Shown piece by piece: positions 1-7,645 of a stretch of 64,000 nucleotides of DNA; the stretch's first letter is position 1; each line of letters begins with the position of its first letter. The notes under the pieces were generated by a model. That model was given only the letters and a program-made list of their open reading frames with translations. It did not search any database and was not told the DNA's origin. The position numbers and the translations under genes are program-made. This DNA is from UBA10438 sp044238605. Its GTDB lineage: Bacteria > Bacteroidota > Ignavibacteria > Kapaibacteriales > Kapaibacteriaceae. The stretch is from positions 1 through 64,000 of the forward strand of contig JBIICY010000002.1 in the NCBI GenBank assembly GCA_044238605.1, given 5' to 3'.

Positions 1-372
1 TACGCGCTTTGAAGCATGTACTCGAGCTGGAATCAACGTTGCTCTGAGTCCTTCAAGCGTTGGTTGTTCCGCTTCTGCGGTTCTGGAGGAAGAGAAGAAA
101 AATATTATTGCTTGTAAATAGCGATCTATCTCTGCGTTTATCTCCTCTGCACGCGGTGTGCCTGGGACCATCCGTTGCCGTTGGTAATCCCAATGCCATT
201 CCGGTACTCGATGTTGCCCCAACGCATAACGAAATCTTTTACCCCTGCTCGTTACCGATACGAGTATTGATCCAACCGAAGCACCTGCTTTGACGCGCAA
301 GCTGAAGATCACCGAAAACTTCAGGCAAGGAACCCAATTCTGGGGGACGTAATAAATATTCTTGCGCTTCAT
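1..372 (-). CDS. Tyrosine recombinase (phage-type integrase), N-terminal part, cut by window edge
   Basis: An open frame enters from the left edge and reads leftwards from an ATG at 372, giving 124 residues without a stop. From about residue 17 it begins LKFSVIFSLR, followed by a basic beta-rich stretch and then WHWDYQRQRMVPGTPRAEEI, an alpha helix and PTLEGLRATL. This is the layout of the Arm-type/SAM-like DNA-binding N-terminus of Bacteroidota tyrosine recombinases (W-D-x-x-R-Q-R-V-x-G-T-P). The catalytic domain would lie outside the window, so activity cannot be judged. The first 16 residues fit the family poorly, and the true start may be the CTG at 324. It is co-oriented with tRNA-Lys and lies just downstream of its 3' end, the usual position of an integrase beside its attachment site. 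Confidence 0.72.
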   Translation of the reverse strand, partial: MKRKNIYYVPQNWVPCLKFSVIFSLRVKAGASVGSILVSVTSRGKRFRYALGQHRVPEWHWDYQRQRMVPGTPRAEEINAEIDRYLQAIIFFFSSSRTAEAEQPTLEGLRATLIPARVHASKRV

Positions 373-401
373 GCCGATTCATCCAGCGGATTGGATCCGG
401 C

Positions 402-423
402 AAAAGGTGAGACAGAAAAGGTG
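402..423. repeat. Direct repeat of AAAAGGTG upstream of the integrase
   Basis: AAAAGGTG occurs at 402-409 and again at 416-423, 14 bases apart, between the integrase start and the tRNA-Lys terminator. Short direct repeats near a tyrosine recombinase gene can be arm-type binding sites, but nothing here beyond position supports that role. Confidence 0.3.
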
Positions 424-476
424 CGCCATATTTTCTTTTACATCGTTGTAAGTCCTTGTTTTTCAGCAGTAGGAAT

Positions 477-510
477 AAAAAAAGCCCCACTGCAGCGTGT
501 ACAGTGAGGC
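477..510 (-). terminator. Rho-independent terminator after tRNA-Lys
   Basis: Read on the minus strand, a nine-base stem GCCTCACTG pairs with CAGTGGGGC (one G-T pair) around a nine-base loop and is followed by seven T residues. It lies six bases past the tRNA-Lys 3' end and before the integrase, so it should end the tRNA transcript. Confidence 0.8.
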
Positions 511-515
511 CTGTG

Positions 516-588
516 TGATCCCGTTGGGACTCGAACCCAAGGCCCTTTGATTAAAAGTCAAATGCTCTACCAGCTGAGCTACGGGATC
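516..588 (-). tRNA. tRNA-Lys (anticodon TTT)
   Basis: Read on the minus strand, the acceptor stem GATCCCG pairs with CGGGATC and the discriminator base is A. The D arm GCTCAGCTGGTAGAGC, the anticodon loop CTTTTAA (anticodon TTT) and the T loop GTTCGAGTCCC are all present. CCA is not encoded. A TAAATTTG box lies eight bases upstream and a terminator six bases downstream, so it is a single-gene transcript. Its 3' end faces a tyrosine recombinase gene and is the likely attachment site of the element running off the left edge. Confidence 0.97.
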
Positions 589-596
589 GGGAGGCG

Positions 597-604
597 CAAA
601 TTTA
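597..604 (-). promoter_or_regulatory. -7 box TAAATTTG of tRNA-Lys
   Basis: TAAATTTG on the minus strand ends eight bases before the first base of tRNA-Lys and matches the Bacteroidota -7 consensus TAnnTTTG. No clear TTG is seen 18-20 bases further upstream. Confidence 0.55.
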
Positions 605-624
605 GGAAATGCAGAGCAAATACA

Positions 625-665
625 GATTACTGGTTACTGATTACTGGTTACTAGTTACCAGTAAC
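625..665. repeat. Perfect 14-bp tandem repeat running into an imperfect palindrome
   Basis: GATTACTGGTTACT is repeated exactly at 625-638 and 639-652. The second copy overlaps a 22-base near-perfect inverted repeat at 642-663, whose arms TACTGGT and ACCAGTA flank ACTAG. The block fills the space between the dxs stop codon and the tRNA-Lys promoter. It has no T-tract, so it does not look like an ordinary terminator. Confidence 0.75.
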
Positions 666-671
666 AGGTCG

Positions 672-2597
672 TTAATCCGTGGTGAGTACGTTGCGGATGA
701 TGACAGAGCCGAGGAAGTCCTTGGCAACGTCTGCGATACCGTTGGCGTCAAGTTTGAGTTCTCCGTAGAGCTCATCCTGTGTTCCGTGGTCTACATAGAT
801 GTCCGGGATGCCATGCATGAGCAGATCAACAGAATTGCTGTGATGCTGCGCAATGTGCTCAGCTACGGCGCTGCCGAAGCCGCCCTGGATCTGACCGTCC
901 TCGATGGTGATGATGCGGCCAATACGTTTTGCAACGTCATCGACCATCGATGTGTCAAGGGGCTTGACAAATCGTGCGTTTACAACTTCTGCTGAGATGC
1001 CTTCTGCTGCTAAGATCTCTGCTGCTCTCTCTGCCTTTGCCACCATGTTGCCGATGGCAATCAGTGCTACGTCCGAGCCTGTGCGCAACGTTTCGCTCTT
1101 ACCGATTTCGATGGACTGCATTGGCTTAACAGGCACACCTACCGAGTTGCCACGAGGGTAGCGGATAGCAATTGGACCTGCCTTGTATGAGTGAACGCTG
1201 GTGTAGAGCATCTCGCGCAGTTCTTGCTCGTCTTTCGGGGCCATAACAACCATGCCCTGAATGATGCGCAGATAGGCAAGGTCTAGAACGCCATGGTGCG
1301 TCGGACCATCGGCACCTACAAGACCGGAGCGGTCGAGGGCGAATACTACGTGCAGGTGCTGCAGCGCTACGTCATGTGCGATGTGGTCGAAGGCACGTTG
1401 TAGAAACGAGCTGTAGATGGCTACAACCGGAACAACTCCCTGCGTTGCCAAGCCGGCTGCAAACGTAACGCCATGACCCTCTGCAATCCCCACGTCATAG
1501 ACTCGGGTAGGGAAGCTCTTCTGAACGATATCTAGCCCCGTACCATCTGGCATGGCAGCGGTGATGCCAACGACTTTTGGGTTGGTGGACATAATCTCCA
1601 CCATTGCATCGCCAAACACCTTCTGATACGTTGGTGGGGGAGCAACAGCAGGCTTGGCCGTCTGTACGGCTTTACCGGTGATCTTGTCGACTTTGCCAAT
1701 TGCATGGAGGAACTGTTTGTCCCGTTCGGCCGGACCATACCCCTTGCCCTTTTGCGTTATCGTATGCAGCAGGATTGGACCCTTCATGTCGCGTATACCC
1801 TGAAGCATCGTAACAAGTTGGTTTACGTTATGTCCGTTTACTGGACCAAAGTACCGAAAGCCCAATGCCTCAAACAACATGCCGGGCGTGATAACGGCCT
1901 TCATGCCGCCTTCGATACGGTGAGCGAGCGACTTGATACGATCGCCAAAGCCATCCATCTTGTCGGTCATTGTTCCGATGGTCTCGCGAAGGCGCTTGCC
2001 ACGCTCGGAAGCGAAGAGCTCGGAGAAGTAATTCGAAAGTGCCCACACGTTTGGTGCAATCGACATGTTGTTGTCGTTGAGCACAACAAGGATATCGCTC
2101 TTGATCACACCACAATTGTTCATTGCTTCGTAGGCGAGGCCACCCGTCATGGCACCATCACCAATAACCGCCACCACACGATAGTCTTCCTTGAGCTGAT
2201 CGCGTGCTGCTGCCATACCAAGTGCAGCAGAGATCGATGTTGTTGCATGGCCTGCGCCGAAGTCATCATACATGCTCTCAGAACGCTTGAGGAAGCCAGA
2301 AAGGCCCCCTTTCTGACGAATCGTGTGAAGCTGGTCTTTGCGTCCCGTAAGGATCTTGTGAGGATATGCCTGGTGCCCAGTATCGATCACGATCTTGTCA
2401 TGGGGCGTGTTGAAGACGTAGTGCAGAGCAACCGTAAGCTCAACAGTGCCGAGTCCAGCGCCGAAGTGGCCTCCAACCCTCGTGATCGTGTCCACCAGAT
2501 ACTCGCGAACTTCGTCGCTGACGCACCGAAGTTCTGTTTCCGGTAGCTTACGTAGGTCTTCCGGAGAGTCAATGTCCATCAGATACTTATAATCCAC
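672..2597 (-). CDS. dxs: 1-deoxy-D-xylulose-5-phosphate synthase
   Basis: The enzyme condenses pyruvate and glyceraldehyde 3-phosphate to 1-deoxyxylulose 5-phosphate, the first step of the MEP isoprenoid pathway, and uses thiamine diphosphate. The 641 residues match the family's usual length. Visible landmarks are GGHFGAGLGTVELT (about 42-55), DTGHQAYPHK (72-81), the ThDP/Mg motif GDGAMTGG (146-153) with its downstream NDNNMS, and the transketolase pyrimidine and C-terminal domains (DRSGLVGADGPTHHG). The start codon is GTG at 2597, preceded by an AAGG ribosome-binding site about nine bases away. It follows the OmpA-type gene on the same strand after 33 bases and may be co-transcribed with it. 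A MEP pathway fits a bacterium making quinones and cell-wall lipid carriers. Confidence 0.97.
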   Translation of the reverse strand: MDYKYLMDIDSPEDLRKLPETELRCVSDEVREYLVDTITRVGGHFGAGLGTVELTVALHYVFNTPHDKIVIDTGHQAYPHKILTGRKDQLHTIRQKGGLSGFLKRSESMYDDFGAGHATTSISAALGMAAARDQLKEDYRVVAVIGDGAMTGGLAYEAMNNCGVIKSDILVVLNDNNMSIAPNVWALSNYFSELFASERGKRLRETIGTMTDKMDGFGDRIKSLAHRIEGGMKAVITPGMLFEALGFRYFGPVNGHNVNQLVTMLQGIRDMKGPILLHTITQKGKGYGPAERDKQFLHAIGKVDKITGKAVQTAKPAVAPPPTYQKVFGDAMVEIMSTNPKVVGITAAMPDGTGLDIVQKSFPTRVYDVGIAEGHGVTFAAGLATQGVVPVVAIYSSFLQRAFDHIAHDVALQHLHVVFALDRSGLVGADGPTHHGVLDLAYLRIIQGMVVMAPKDEQELREMLYTSVHSYKAGPIAIRYPRGNSVGVPVKPMQSIEIGKSETLRTGSDVALIAIGNMVAKAERAAEILAAEGISAEVVNARFVKPLDTSMVDDVAKRIGRIITIEDGQIQGGFGSAVAEHIAQHHSNSVDLLMHGIPDIYVDHGTQDELYGELKLDANGIADVAKDFLGSVIIRNVLTTD

Positions 2598-2630
2598 AAC
2601 GAGCCTTATTTAGTGCAGATGAAAAAGAGG

Positions 2631-4592
2631 TTATCGCCGTGGTGTTTCCACGATGACCTGTACCGTGCGCGAGAGTTGGCGGCCTACAGGGACATTGTTG
2701 GAGAATACTTCCGTGGATTCACCAACACCCATTGTGTAGAACCTAGCATCGCGCGCGCGCCCTTGGAGAAACGCTCGAACAGACTCCGCGCGTTCCCGAG
2801 AGAGCTTCATGTTATAGTCGTCATTACCAATTCGGTCAGAATATCCAACGATACTCACCTTGGAAATCGCAGAGATACTCGGCAGGACCATTTGCTCAAG
2901 TATCCTCTGATTCTCTTCGCCGAGAGTGGCCTTGTCAAAATCGAATAGGATAAGTGAGTACTTATCGATGCTTTTGTCTGGCAGGTTCTCGGTTTTCTTA
3001 CGAACGCTCGAGATATAGTCTACCGGAATAGATCCTGCAACCACGACAGAATCATCCTCGCCACGACGAAGCGTTAAATCGTAATCCACTGGCACCTGAG
3101 CTGCAGAGAGCTCGTTGGCGCGCATGGCCCATCGGATAGGCTGTGGCCTGCCGCTGCCATTGAGCGTGCGTAGGCTGCGTCCGGCCTGTGTTACGTTCAT
3201 CGTCCATGACTGTATACTCGAATCACTAACGGAAGGGTAGAACACGATTACGTCGTAGTTGGCTACGCGCTGATTATCTGCCGTAAGCAGGACAGGGGCA
3301 AGCACATCAGGAACGTTCGATGAAAGTTCTACACGACGGTTCTCAATGATGCCGTCGGGGTCGTTCATGGCCGATGGTCGAGCTGGAACATTCGTAGCTT
3401 TCACAAGGACGCGCGCCTGTTCAACTCCACACTGCTCTGTCAGGTACGTCTTTGCCCACTCGGCGCGGCCGATGGCAAGGCTCTTGTCGGCTGACTCTTT
3501 CTTCCCATCTGTGGTTCCAGTAATCGTAAGCGCGGCTTGAGGGTATTTCTTCATGCGAAGCGCCACGATGTTGAGAAGGTTCTTGTTCACCTCGAAAGCA
3601 TCAAGGGGAAGTGACTCAACGGTAAAGTTGCCGCTTAGGGCATTGTAGTTGGCAGACTGCTGGGTTTCATCCGGCAGGCCCCCTTCGTTGCAGAAGATGT
3701 AAGGCACGAGCGGGAACATCTCGTTATAGCGCACGTCTTCCACGTTGATCGAAGATACTAGCACTTCGCGATTCTCGTTATCGATGCCAGTGATCTTGTC
3801 CATCGATCCGGTAAGGGGCTGTTTCGAGTCCAGCACAGGCTGAGTAGAGGTAAACCCAAGGTATACGGCAACACCGATGCGCAGCTGTGATATGGAGGTC
3901 GGACTGAAGATTGCGCTGCTGGAGATATTCGTCAACGGATGCGAATACGTGATGTGTGGCTGGATGAAGATGTTTGAGTCAACCTTAAAGGTGTACCCAA
4001 TGCCCAGCAGAAGTGCCGTGCGCGTCGAAGCGTTTTCGATCGGTGCATCCTGCGAGATGAATTGCTCTGAATAGGTGTTCTGTTCATTGATTGTGGTATT
4101 GCGAGACTCGCTTGTAGAAAGCGGAATGCCGATGTCGAGACCGAGAATGGGATGCAGAGACAGCCCACCAAACAACCCGTAAACTTCAAGCGCTGGTGCA
4201 ATCTGTAGCATCGAGGAAAAGAGCGAAAGAGAGTGAGTTGCTGTTGCCGTTGGAATCTGTCGTTCGGACGTGATCGATGTTGGAAGAGAATGGTATCCAA
4301 TCGCTCCTGAAAGATGCAGAGTTGATGTAAGCGGAATTGATCCCGTTACTGCAAATGCGCCACCAATTCCTGACCCTGAGTTTGAATACCGAGCATTGGG
4401 GTCGAGCGCTCGGAACTGGGCAAGTGCACTACTCAGAGAATCGGTAGATCTCCATACCGCAATGCTAGGAGAGATGGAGTTGATCGTAAGACCTGCTGCA
4501 ACTCCAAGACGAGCAGGGGGGATAACCTGTGCCGAAACAGTGGCCGATGCCACAAGCATCCAGCAGAGAGTGAGCAGAGTGCGAGTTTTCAT
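2631..4592 (-). CDS. Outer-membrane beta-barrel protein with two OmpA-like domains
   Basis: This is a secreted envelope protein of 653 residues. It starts at ATG 4592 with a signal peptide (MKTRTLLTLCWMLVAS, cleavage after SAQ). The N-terminal 230 or so residues alternate polar and hydrophobic strands like a beta-barrel. A first OmpA-like domain contains TGTTDGKKES and NRRVELSS. An Ig-like stretch follows, and then a C-terminal OmpA domain with LILFDFDKATL and GYSDRIGNDDYNMKLSRERA, which carries the Asp and Arg expected to bind diaminopimelate of peptidoglycan. The same order recurs in the gene at 7646-9634, so the two are paralogues. A longer frame upstream is open, but the signal peptide and a TAGTTTTG box five bases before ATG 4592 fix this start. 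The role is probably cell-wall anchoring, and the substrate or partner is unknown. Confidence 0.85.
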   Translation of the reverse strand: MKTRTLLTLCWMLVASATVSAQVIPPARLGVAAGLTINSISPSIAVWRSTDSLSSALAQFRALDPNARYSNSGSGIGGAFAVTGSIPLTSTLHLSGAIGYHSLPTSITSERQIPTATATHSLSLFSSMLQIAPALEVYGLFGGLSLHPILGLDIGIPLSTSESRNTTINEQNTYSEQFISQDAPIENASTRTALLLGIGYTFKVDSNIFIQPHITYSHPLTNISSSAIFSPTSISQLRIGVAVYLGFTSTQPVLDSKQPLTGSMDKITGIDNENREVLVSSINVEDVRYNEMFPLVPYIFCNEGGLPDETQQSANYNALSGNFTVESLPLDAFEVNKNLLNIVALRMKKYPQAALTITGTTDGKKESADKSLAIGRAEWAKTYLTEQCGVEQARVLVKATNVPARPSAMNDPDGIIENRRVELSSNVPDVLAPVLLTADNQRVANYDVIVFYPSVSDSSIQSWTMNVTQAGRSLRTLNGSGRPQPIRWAMRANELSAAQVPVDYDLTLRRGEDDSVVVAGSIPVDYISSVRKKTENLPDKSIDKYSLILFDFDKATLGEENQRILEQMVLPSISAISKVSIVGYSDRIGNDDYNMKLSRERAESVRAFLQGRARDARFYTMGVGESTEVFSNNVPVGRQLSRTVQVIVETPRR

Positions 4593-4597
4593 AGGTG

Positions 4598-4605
4598 CAA
4601 AACTA
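4598..4605 (-). promoter_or_regulatory. -7 box TAGTTTTG directly before the OmpA-type gene
   Basis: TAGTTTTG ends five bases before ATG 4592 on the minus strand. With a start site a few bases past the box, the mRNA would begin at or next to the start codon (leaderless). The -33 region has TTA instead of TTG. Confidence 0.5.
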
Positions 4606-4657
4606 CCAAGTGTTAACTTTACTGGTAACGACATATCCATGATTACTGGGGGAGACG

Positions 4658-5344
4658 ATGAAATTGACGCAAACGATCGGGCGCGCGTGTATTGCGTTCG
4701 TTGCTGTTGGAGCACTGGCATCGCTGCCAAGTGCCGCACAAGATGACCCCGAGGGCTTCAAAATTGGTTTCTTTGGAGGAGCAAGTGTGCCGCAGGCTGG
4801 GGTGGACAACGTCTTTCAGAAGTTGAAGTCAGACGGGGTTATCCAGTCATACGATGCAGCAAAATCATCGGGACTGCATTTTGGCGCTAAAGTTCGATTG
4901 GGAATTGGGGACAACTTTAGTCTACAGGGCACGGCTTCAATAAACCAGTTTGCCAATCAGCAGCAGTCATTATCTATTGGCGGTGTTCAGATTCCTTCAG
5001 TTCTCACCTCCTCGAGTCATGTCCCGGTGACCGCAGGAATCACATGGCTGCCAGTACGTTCATTTGTCATGCTGGGCGTATCAGCTGAGCTGGTGTTTTC
5101 ATATCGGTCTGTAGGACTTGCAGCAGATCAGCGCGACTTGCTTGATGACTTTGATATCGATATGAACAATTTCGAATACTCTCGCTCAGGTCTTGGTGCT
5201 GCACTAGGTGTGATGGCTGCAATTGACATTGCAGGCCTTCAGCCATACTTCGAAGTCAAGAACATCTGGTCGAATCAGTTCATCCAACAGCAGGGTGATC
5301 CCCAGACGTCGTTTATGCAGATCTCACTTGGATTGATGCTGTAA
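4658..5344 (+). CDS. Putative outer-membrane beta-barrel protein
   Basis: A 228-residue secreted protein of unknown function. It has a signal peptide (residues 1-28, ending PSAAQ) and then alternating beta strands rich in Gly and aromatic residues (IGFFGGASVP, LHFGAKVRLGIGDNFSLQG), ending in the hydrophobic strand MQISLGLML. The aromatic/leucine final strand fits insertion by the BAM complex. The length and pattern suit a PorT/OmpW-like eight-stranded barrel, but no specific family was recognised. It is divergent from the OmpA-type gene across 65 bases. A GGGGGAGA ribosome-binding site precedes ATG 4658. Its last 21 bases overlap the 3' end of the convergent permease gene. Confidence 0.7.
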   Translation: MKLTQTIGRACIAFVAVGALASLPSAAQDDPEGFKIGFFGGASVPQAGVDNVFQKLKSDGVIQSYDAAKSSGLHFGAKVRLGIGDNFSLQGTASINQFANQQQSLSIGGVQIPSVLTSSSHVPVTAGITWLPVRSFVMLGVSAELVFSYRSVGLAADQRDLLDDFDIDMNNFEYSRSGLGAALGVMAAIDIAGLQPYFEVKNIWSNQFIQQQGDPQTSFMQISLGLML

Positions 5345-6823
5345 GCGCCGGAAGTACCAATAGAACGGTACACCTGTCAGCATCAGTATTGTGCCCCAGA
5401 GCGAGTTGATGATCAACGGCTCTGATGCTGGGCTGCTTGCCCCCTGCTCACGAGCGATCTCGAGCGCGAGCATGCCTTCCTGATATCGCGTGATATCTGC
5501 GGCAACTGTGTAGACCAGGAATGCAACCGCGAATAGGATAAACAGAATCGGAACAATAGGATAGCCCCATGTGCGGTATGGACGCGGCGCATGGGGCATT
5601 TTCTTCCGGAGGACAAAAACTCCGTACGCACCAAGTGCGTAGAATCCCCAGCTGATAAATATGAGCATGTCTGTTAGGATGTCAAACGTGCCGGACATCA
5701 CAAGCACAGACGTCCACAGAAACTGATACGTCAGAGACCGGGCAGGCGTGTTGAAGCGCTCGTGAATACGTCCGGCAGAAGAAAAGAACATCTTCTCCTG
5801 AGCCATGCTGTAGTATACACGCGAGCTCGCTAGTATGGTCCCGTTTGATGTACCGATCGTTGCAATGATTACTGCCCAGCTCACGAACGTTGCGCCAACA
5901 GTGCCTAGCATCAGATTTGCCGCATCGCGGGCCACCAGTGTTGAGGCGGCGAGTTGATCGATAGGTAGGATTACCAGATACGCGAGGTTTATCATTACAT
6001 AGACGCTGATGCAGATCACCGTGCCAAGAATGAGGGAGCGGGGAACTGTTCTCTGTGGGTCTACGACTTCGCCGCTTACATACGTAAGATTGTTCCACCC
6101 GTCGTAAGACCACAGCGCTTTGTTCATGGCCATCACGAGAGCAAGCATGAGTGCCGAGCCAACGGGCACCGCCGTAGCAGAAGGGGCCGTGATATTATGC
6201 ACGGATCCAGCAGGGCTAATGAAGGCAAAAGCAACAAGAAACAGCATTGCAGCAACTTTCGCCGACGTAAGCAACGATTGTACAAAGCCCCCTTCACGAA
6301 CACCACGAATGTTGATAATGGTGAGCAAGCCTACAGCACTGATCGTTAACAGTTTGATTCCAATGTTCTGAAGCGGAAAAATCGTAGCAAACGGCAGCTC
6401 GATAGCCCAAGCTTGCCATACATGCTCGGGCAGGTGCCACAGTGGCATGAGCGTGTCGACATATTCGGCAAAGACGAAGGTGATCGACGCAATAGACCCG
6501 CATTGAATTACAACAAAGAGCGCCCAGCCATAGAGGAAGGCAACGAACTCCCCGTACATTGCTCGGAAGTATTGGTACTGTCCGCCAGTGATAGGGATTA
6601 ACCCCGCTACTTCGGCATTTGTCAGAGCGCCAAAGAGCGTAACGATACCCGCAACAACCCAGACTGCGATCAATAAATGCGGCGAATGCACAAACTCGGC
6701 CATTGCTGAGGGATTACGAAAGATCCCAGAGCCGATCATGCCCCCTACCACCAATGACGTGGTTGCAAAAATTCCCAGCTTTGGCAGCAATGCCGTAGGG
6801 TTGTCTTGTTGTGAGATATTCAT
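5324..6823 (-). CDS. APC-family amino-acid permease
   Basis: A 499-residue inner-membrane transporter with about 12 hydrophobic helices. The first helix carries VGGMIGSGIFRNP, the helix-1 substrate and ion site (G-[ST]-G-[IL]-[FI]) of the amino acid-polyamine-organocation superfamily. ITGGQYQYFRAMYG in the third helix and ALWSYDGWNNLTYVSGEV in the sixth resemble the LAT/YfnA-type branch that moves neutral or basic amino acids. Direction and substrate cannot be read from sequence. The start at ATG 6823 has a CAGAGGA ribosome-binding site. The gene stands alone, convergent with the barrel gene on one side and divergent from lysE on the other. Confidence 0.9.
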   Translation of the reverse strand: MNISQQDNPTALLPKLGIFATTSLVVGGMIGSGIFRNPSAMAEFVHSPHLLIAVWVVAGIVTLFGALTNAEVAGLIPITGGQYQYFRAMYGEFVAFLYGWALFVVIQCGSIASITFVFAEYVDTLMPLWHLPEHVWQAWAIELPFATIFPLQNIGIKLLTISAVGLLTIINIRGVREGGFVQSLLTSAKVAAMLFLVAFAFISPAGSVHNITAPSATAVPVGSALMLALVMAMNKALWSYDGWNNLTYVSGEVVDPQRTVPRSLILGTVICISVYVMINLAYLVILPIDQLAASTLVARDAANLMLGTVGATFVSWAVIIATIGTSNGTILASSRVYYSMAQEKMFFSSAGRIHERFNTPARSLTYQFLWTSVLVMSGTFDILTDMLIFISWGFYALGAYGVFVLRKKMPHAPRPYRTWGYPIVPILFILFAVAFLVYTVAADITRYQEGMLALEIAREQGASSPASEPLIINSLWGTILMLTGVPFYWYFRRLQHQSK

Positions 6824-6870
6824 ATCCTCTGTACCATGTATGACTCGGAATTTAGCTGTAATCTTGAATC

Positions 6871-7521
6871 ATGATTGCATTGGTTGTTGGACTGGTTGTT
6901 GGATATGTGCTGGCAATACCGCCCGGACCCATTGGACTAGCCGCCGTGAGAACTGGGCTGAAGCATGGGGCTGCTGCTTCTCGATGGTTGGCATTTGGTG
7001 CTGGCTTGTTTGATCTTGCGTATTGCTTTTTTGCCATGTCTGCCTCTGTTGGAATTGCTCACGTGCTTCAGCTGGATTCAGCAACGAGTCCGGTGTTTAC
7101 CTATGCAGCTGTAGCCGTTGCAGCTGCGATTGCTGTGCTGGGTGTATACCAGTTTCGCAATCCAATATCATTGAATGTTGCCGATGGGGGTGGGACATCC
7201 GTTAAAACAGGCAAGCCATTTATTACCGGAGCCGCCTATGCTCTGGCAAATCTTGCCAATCCAACCTTTATACCCTCGTTGCTTGTTATGTCTGCCTACA
7301 TTCTGGCATCTGGCGTCGTGGAACGCAACATGGCAGACCGTGTGCTGTTTTCCCTGGGATTCGGAGTAGGTAACTACGCCTGGCTGGTAACGCTGGTGCA
7401 CATCTTCCTTCGCTATAAACACCGGATGCCTGAGAGGGTATTCTCGCTGGCACAGCGCATTATGGCAGCAGCTGTGGTGATCTTCGGACTTCTTACCGGA
7501 ATCCGCCTAGTCATGTTGTAA
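6871..7521 (+). CDS. LysE/RhtB-family amino-acid exporter
   Basis: A 216-residue inner-membrane protein with about six hydrophobic segments. The first helix runs into AIPPGPIGLAAVR, the P-P-G-P signature of the LysE superfamily, which exports lysine, homoserine, threonine or other small solutes. A second conserved region, FITGAAYALANLANPTF, corresponds to the fourth helix (G-x3-x-L-x-N-P). The ligand cannot be assigned. A near-consensus TAATCTTG box ends four bases before ATG 6871 and no clear Shine-Dalgarno sequence is present, so the mRNA may be leaderless. It is divergent from the APC permease, so import and export genes of the amino-acid class share 47 bases of promoter DNA. Confidence 0.85.
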   Translation: MIALVVGLVVGYVLAIPPGPIGLAAVRTGLKHGAAASRWLAFGAGLFDLAYCFFAMSASVGIAHVLQLDSATSPVFTYAAVAVAAAIAVLGVYQFRNPISLNVADGGGTSVKTGKPFITGAAYALANLANPTFIPSLLVMSAYILASGVVERNMADRVLFSLGFGVGNYAWLVTLVHIFLRYKHRMPERVFSLAQRIMAAAVVIFGLLTGIRLVML

Positions 7522-7645
7522 ATCTTTCTTCTATCTCGCGTGCGATTCAGTTGGTTCATTACGGCATTTGCAGTAGTTTCACCGATGTCAAAGCGCTGGT
7601 CGACATTGATACGACTAACGCCTGCGAATTGCACGAGGGACTAAC

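Noticed and set aside
60..490. Short complete frames at 60-293 (plus) and 239-490 (minus)
   Set aside because: The minus frame from 372 to the left edge encodes a clear tyrosine recombinase N-terminus. The two shorter frames overlap it and resemble nothing.
1704..2546. 280-codon open frame on the plus strand inside dxs
   Set aside because: It is antisense to the strongly conserved dxs coding sequence, resembles no known family and has no ribosome-binding site. It is a by-product of codon usage.
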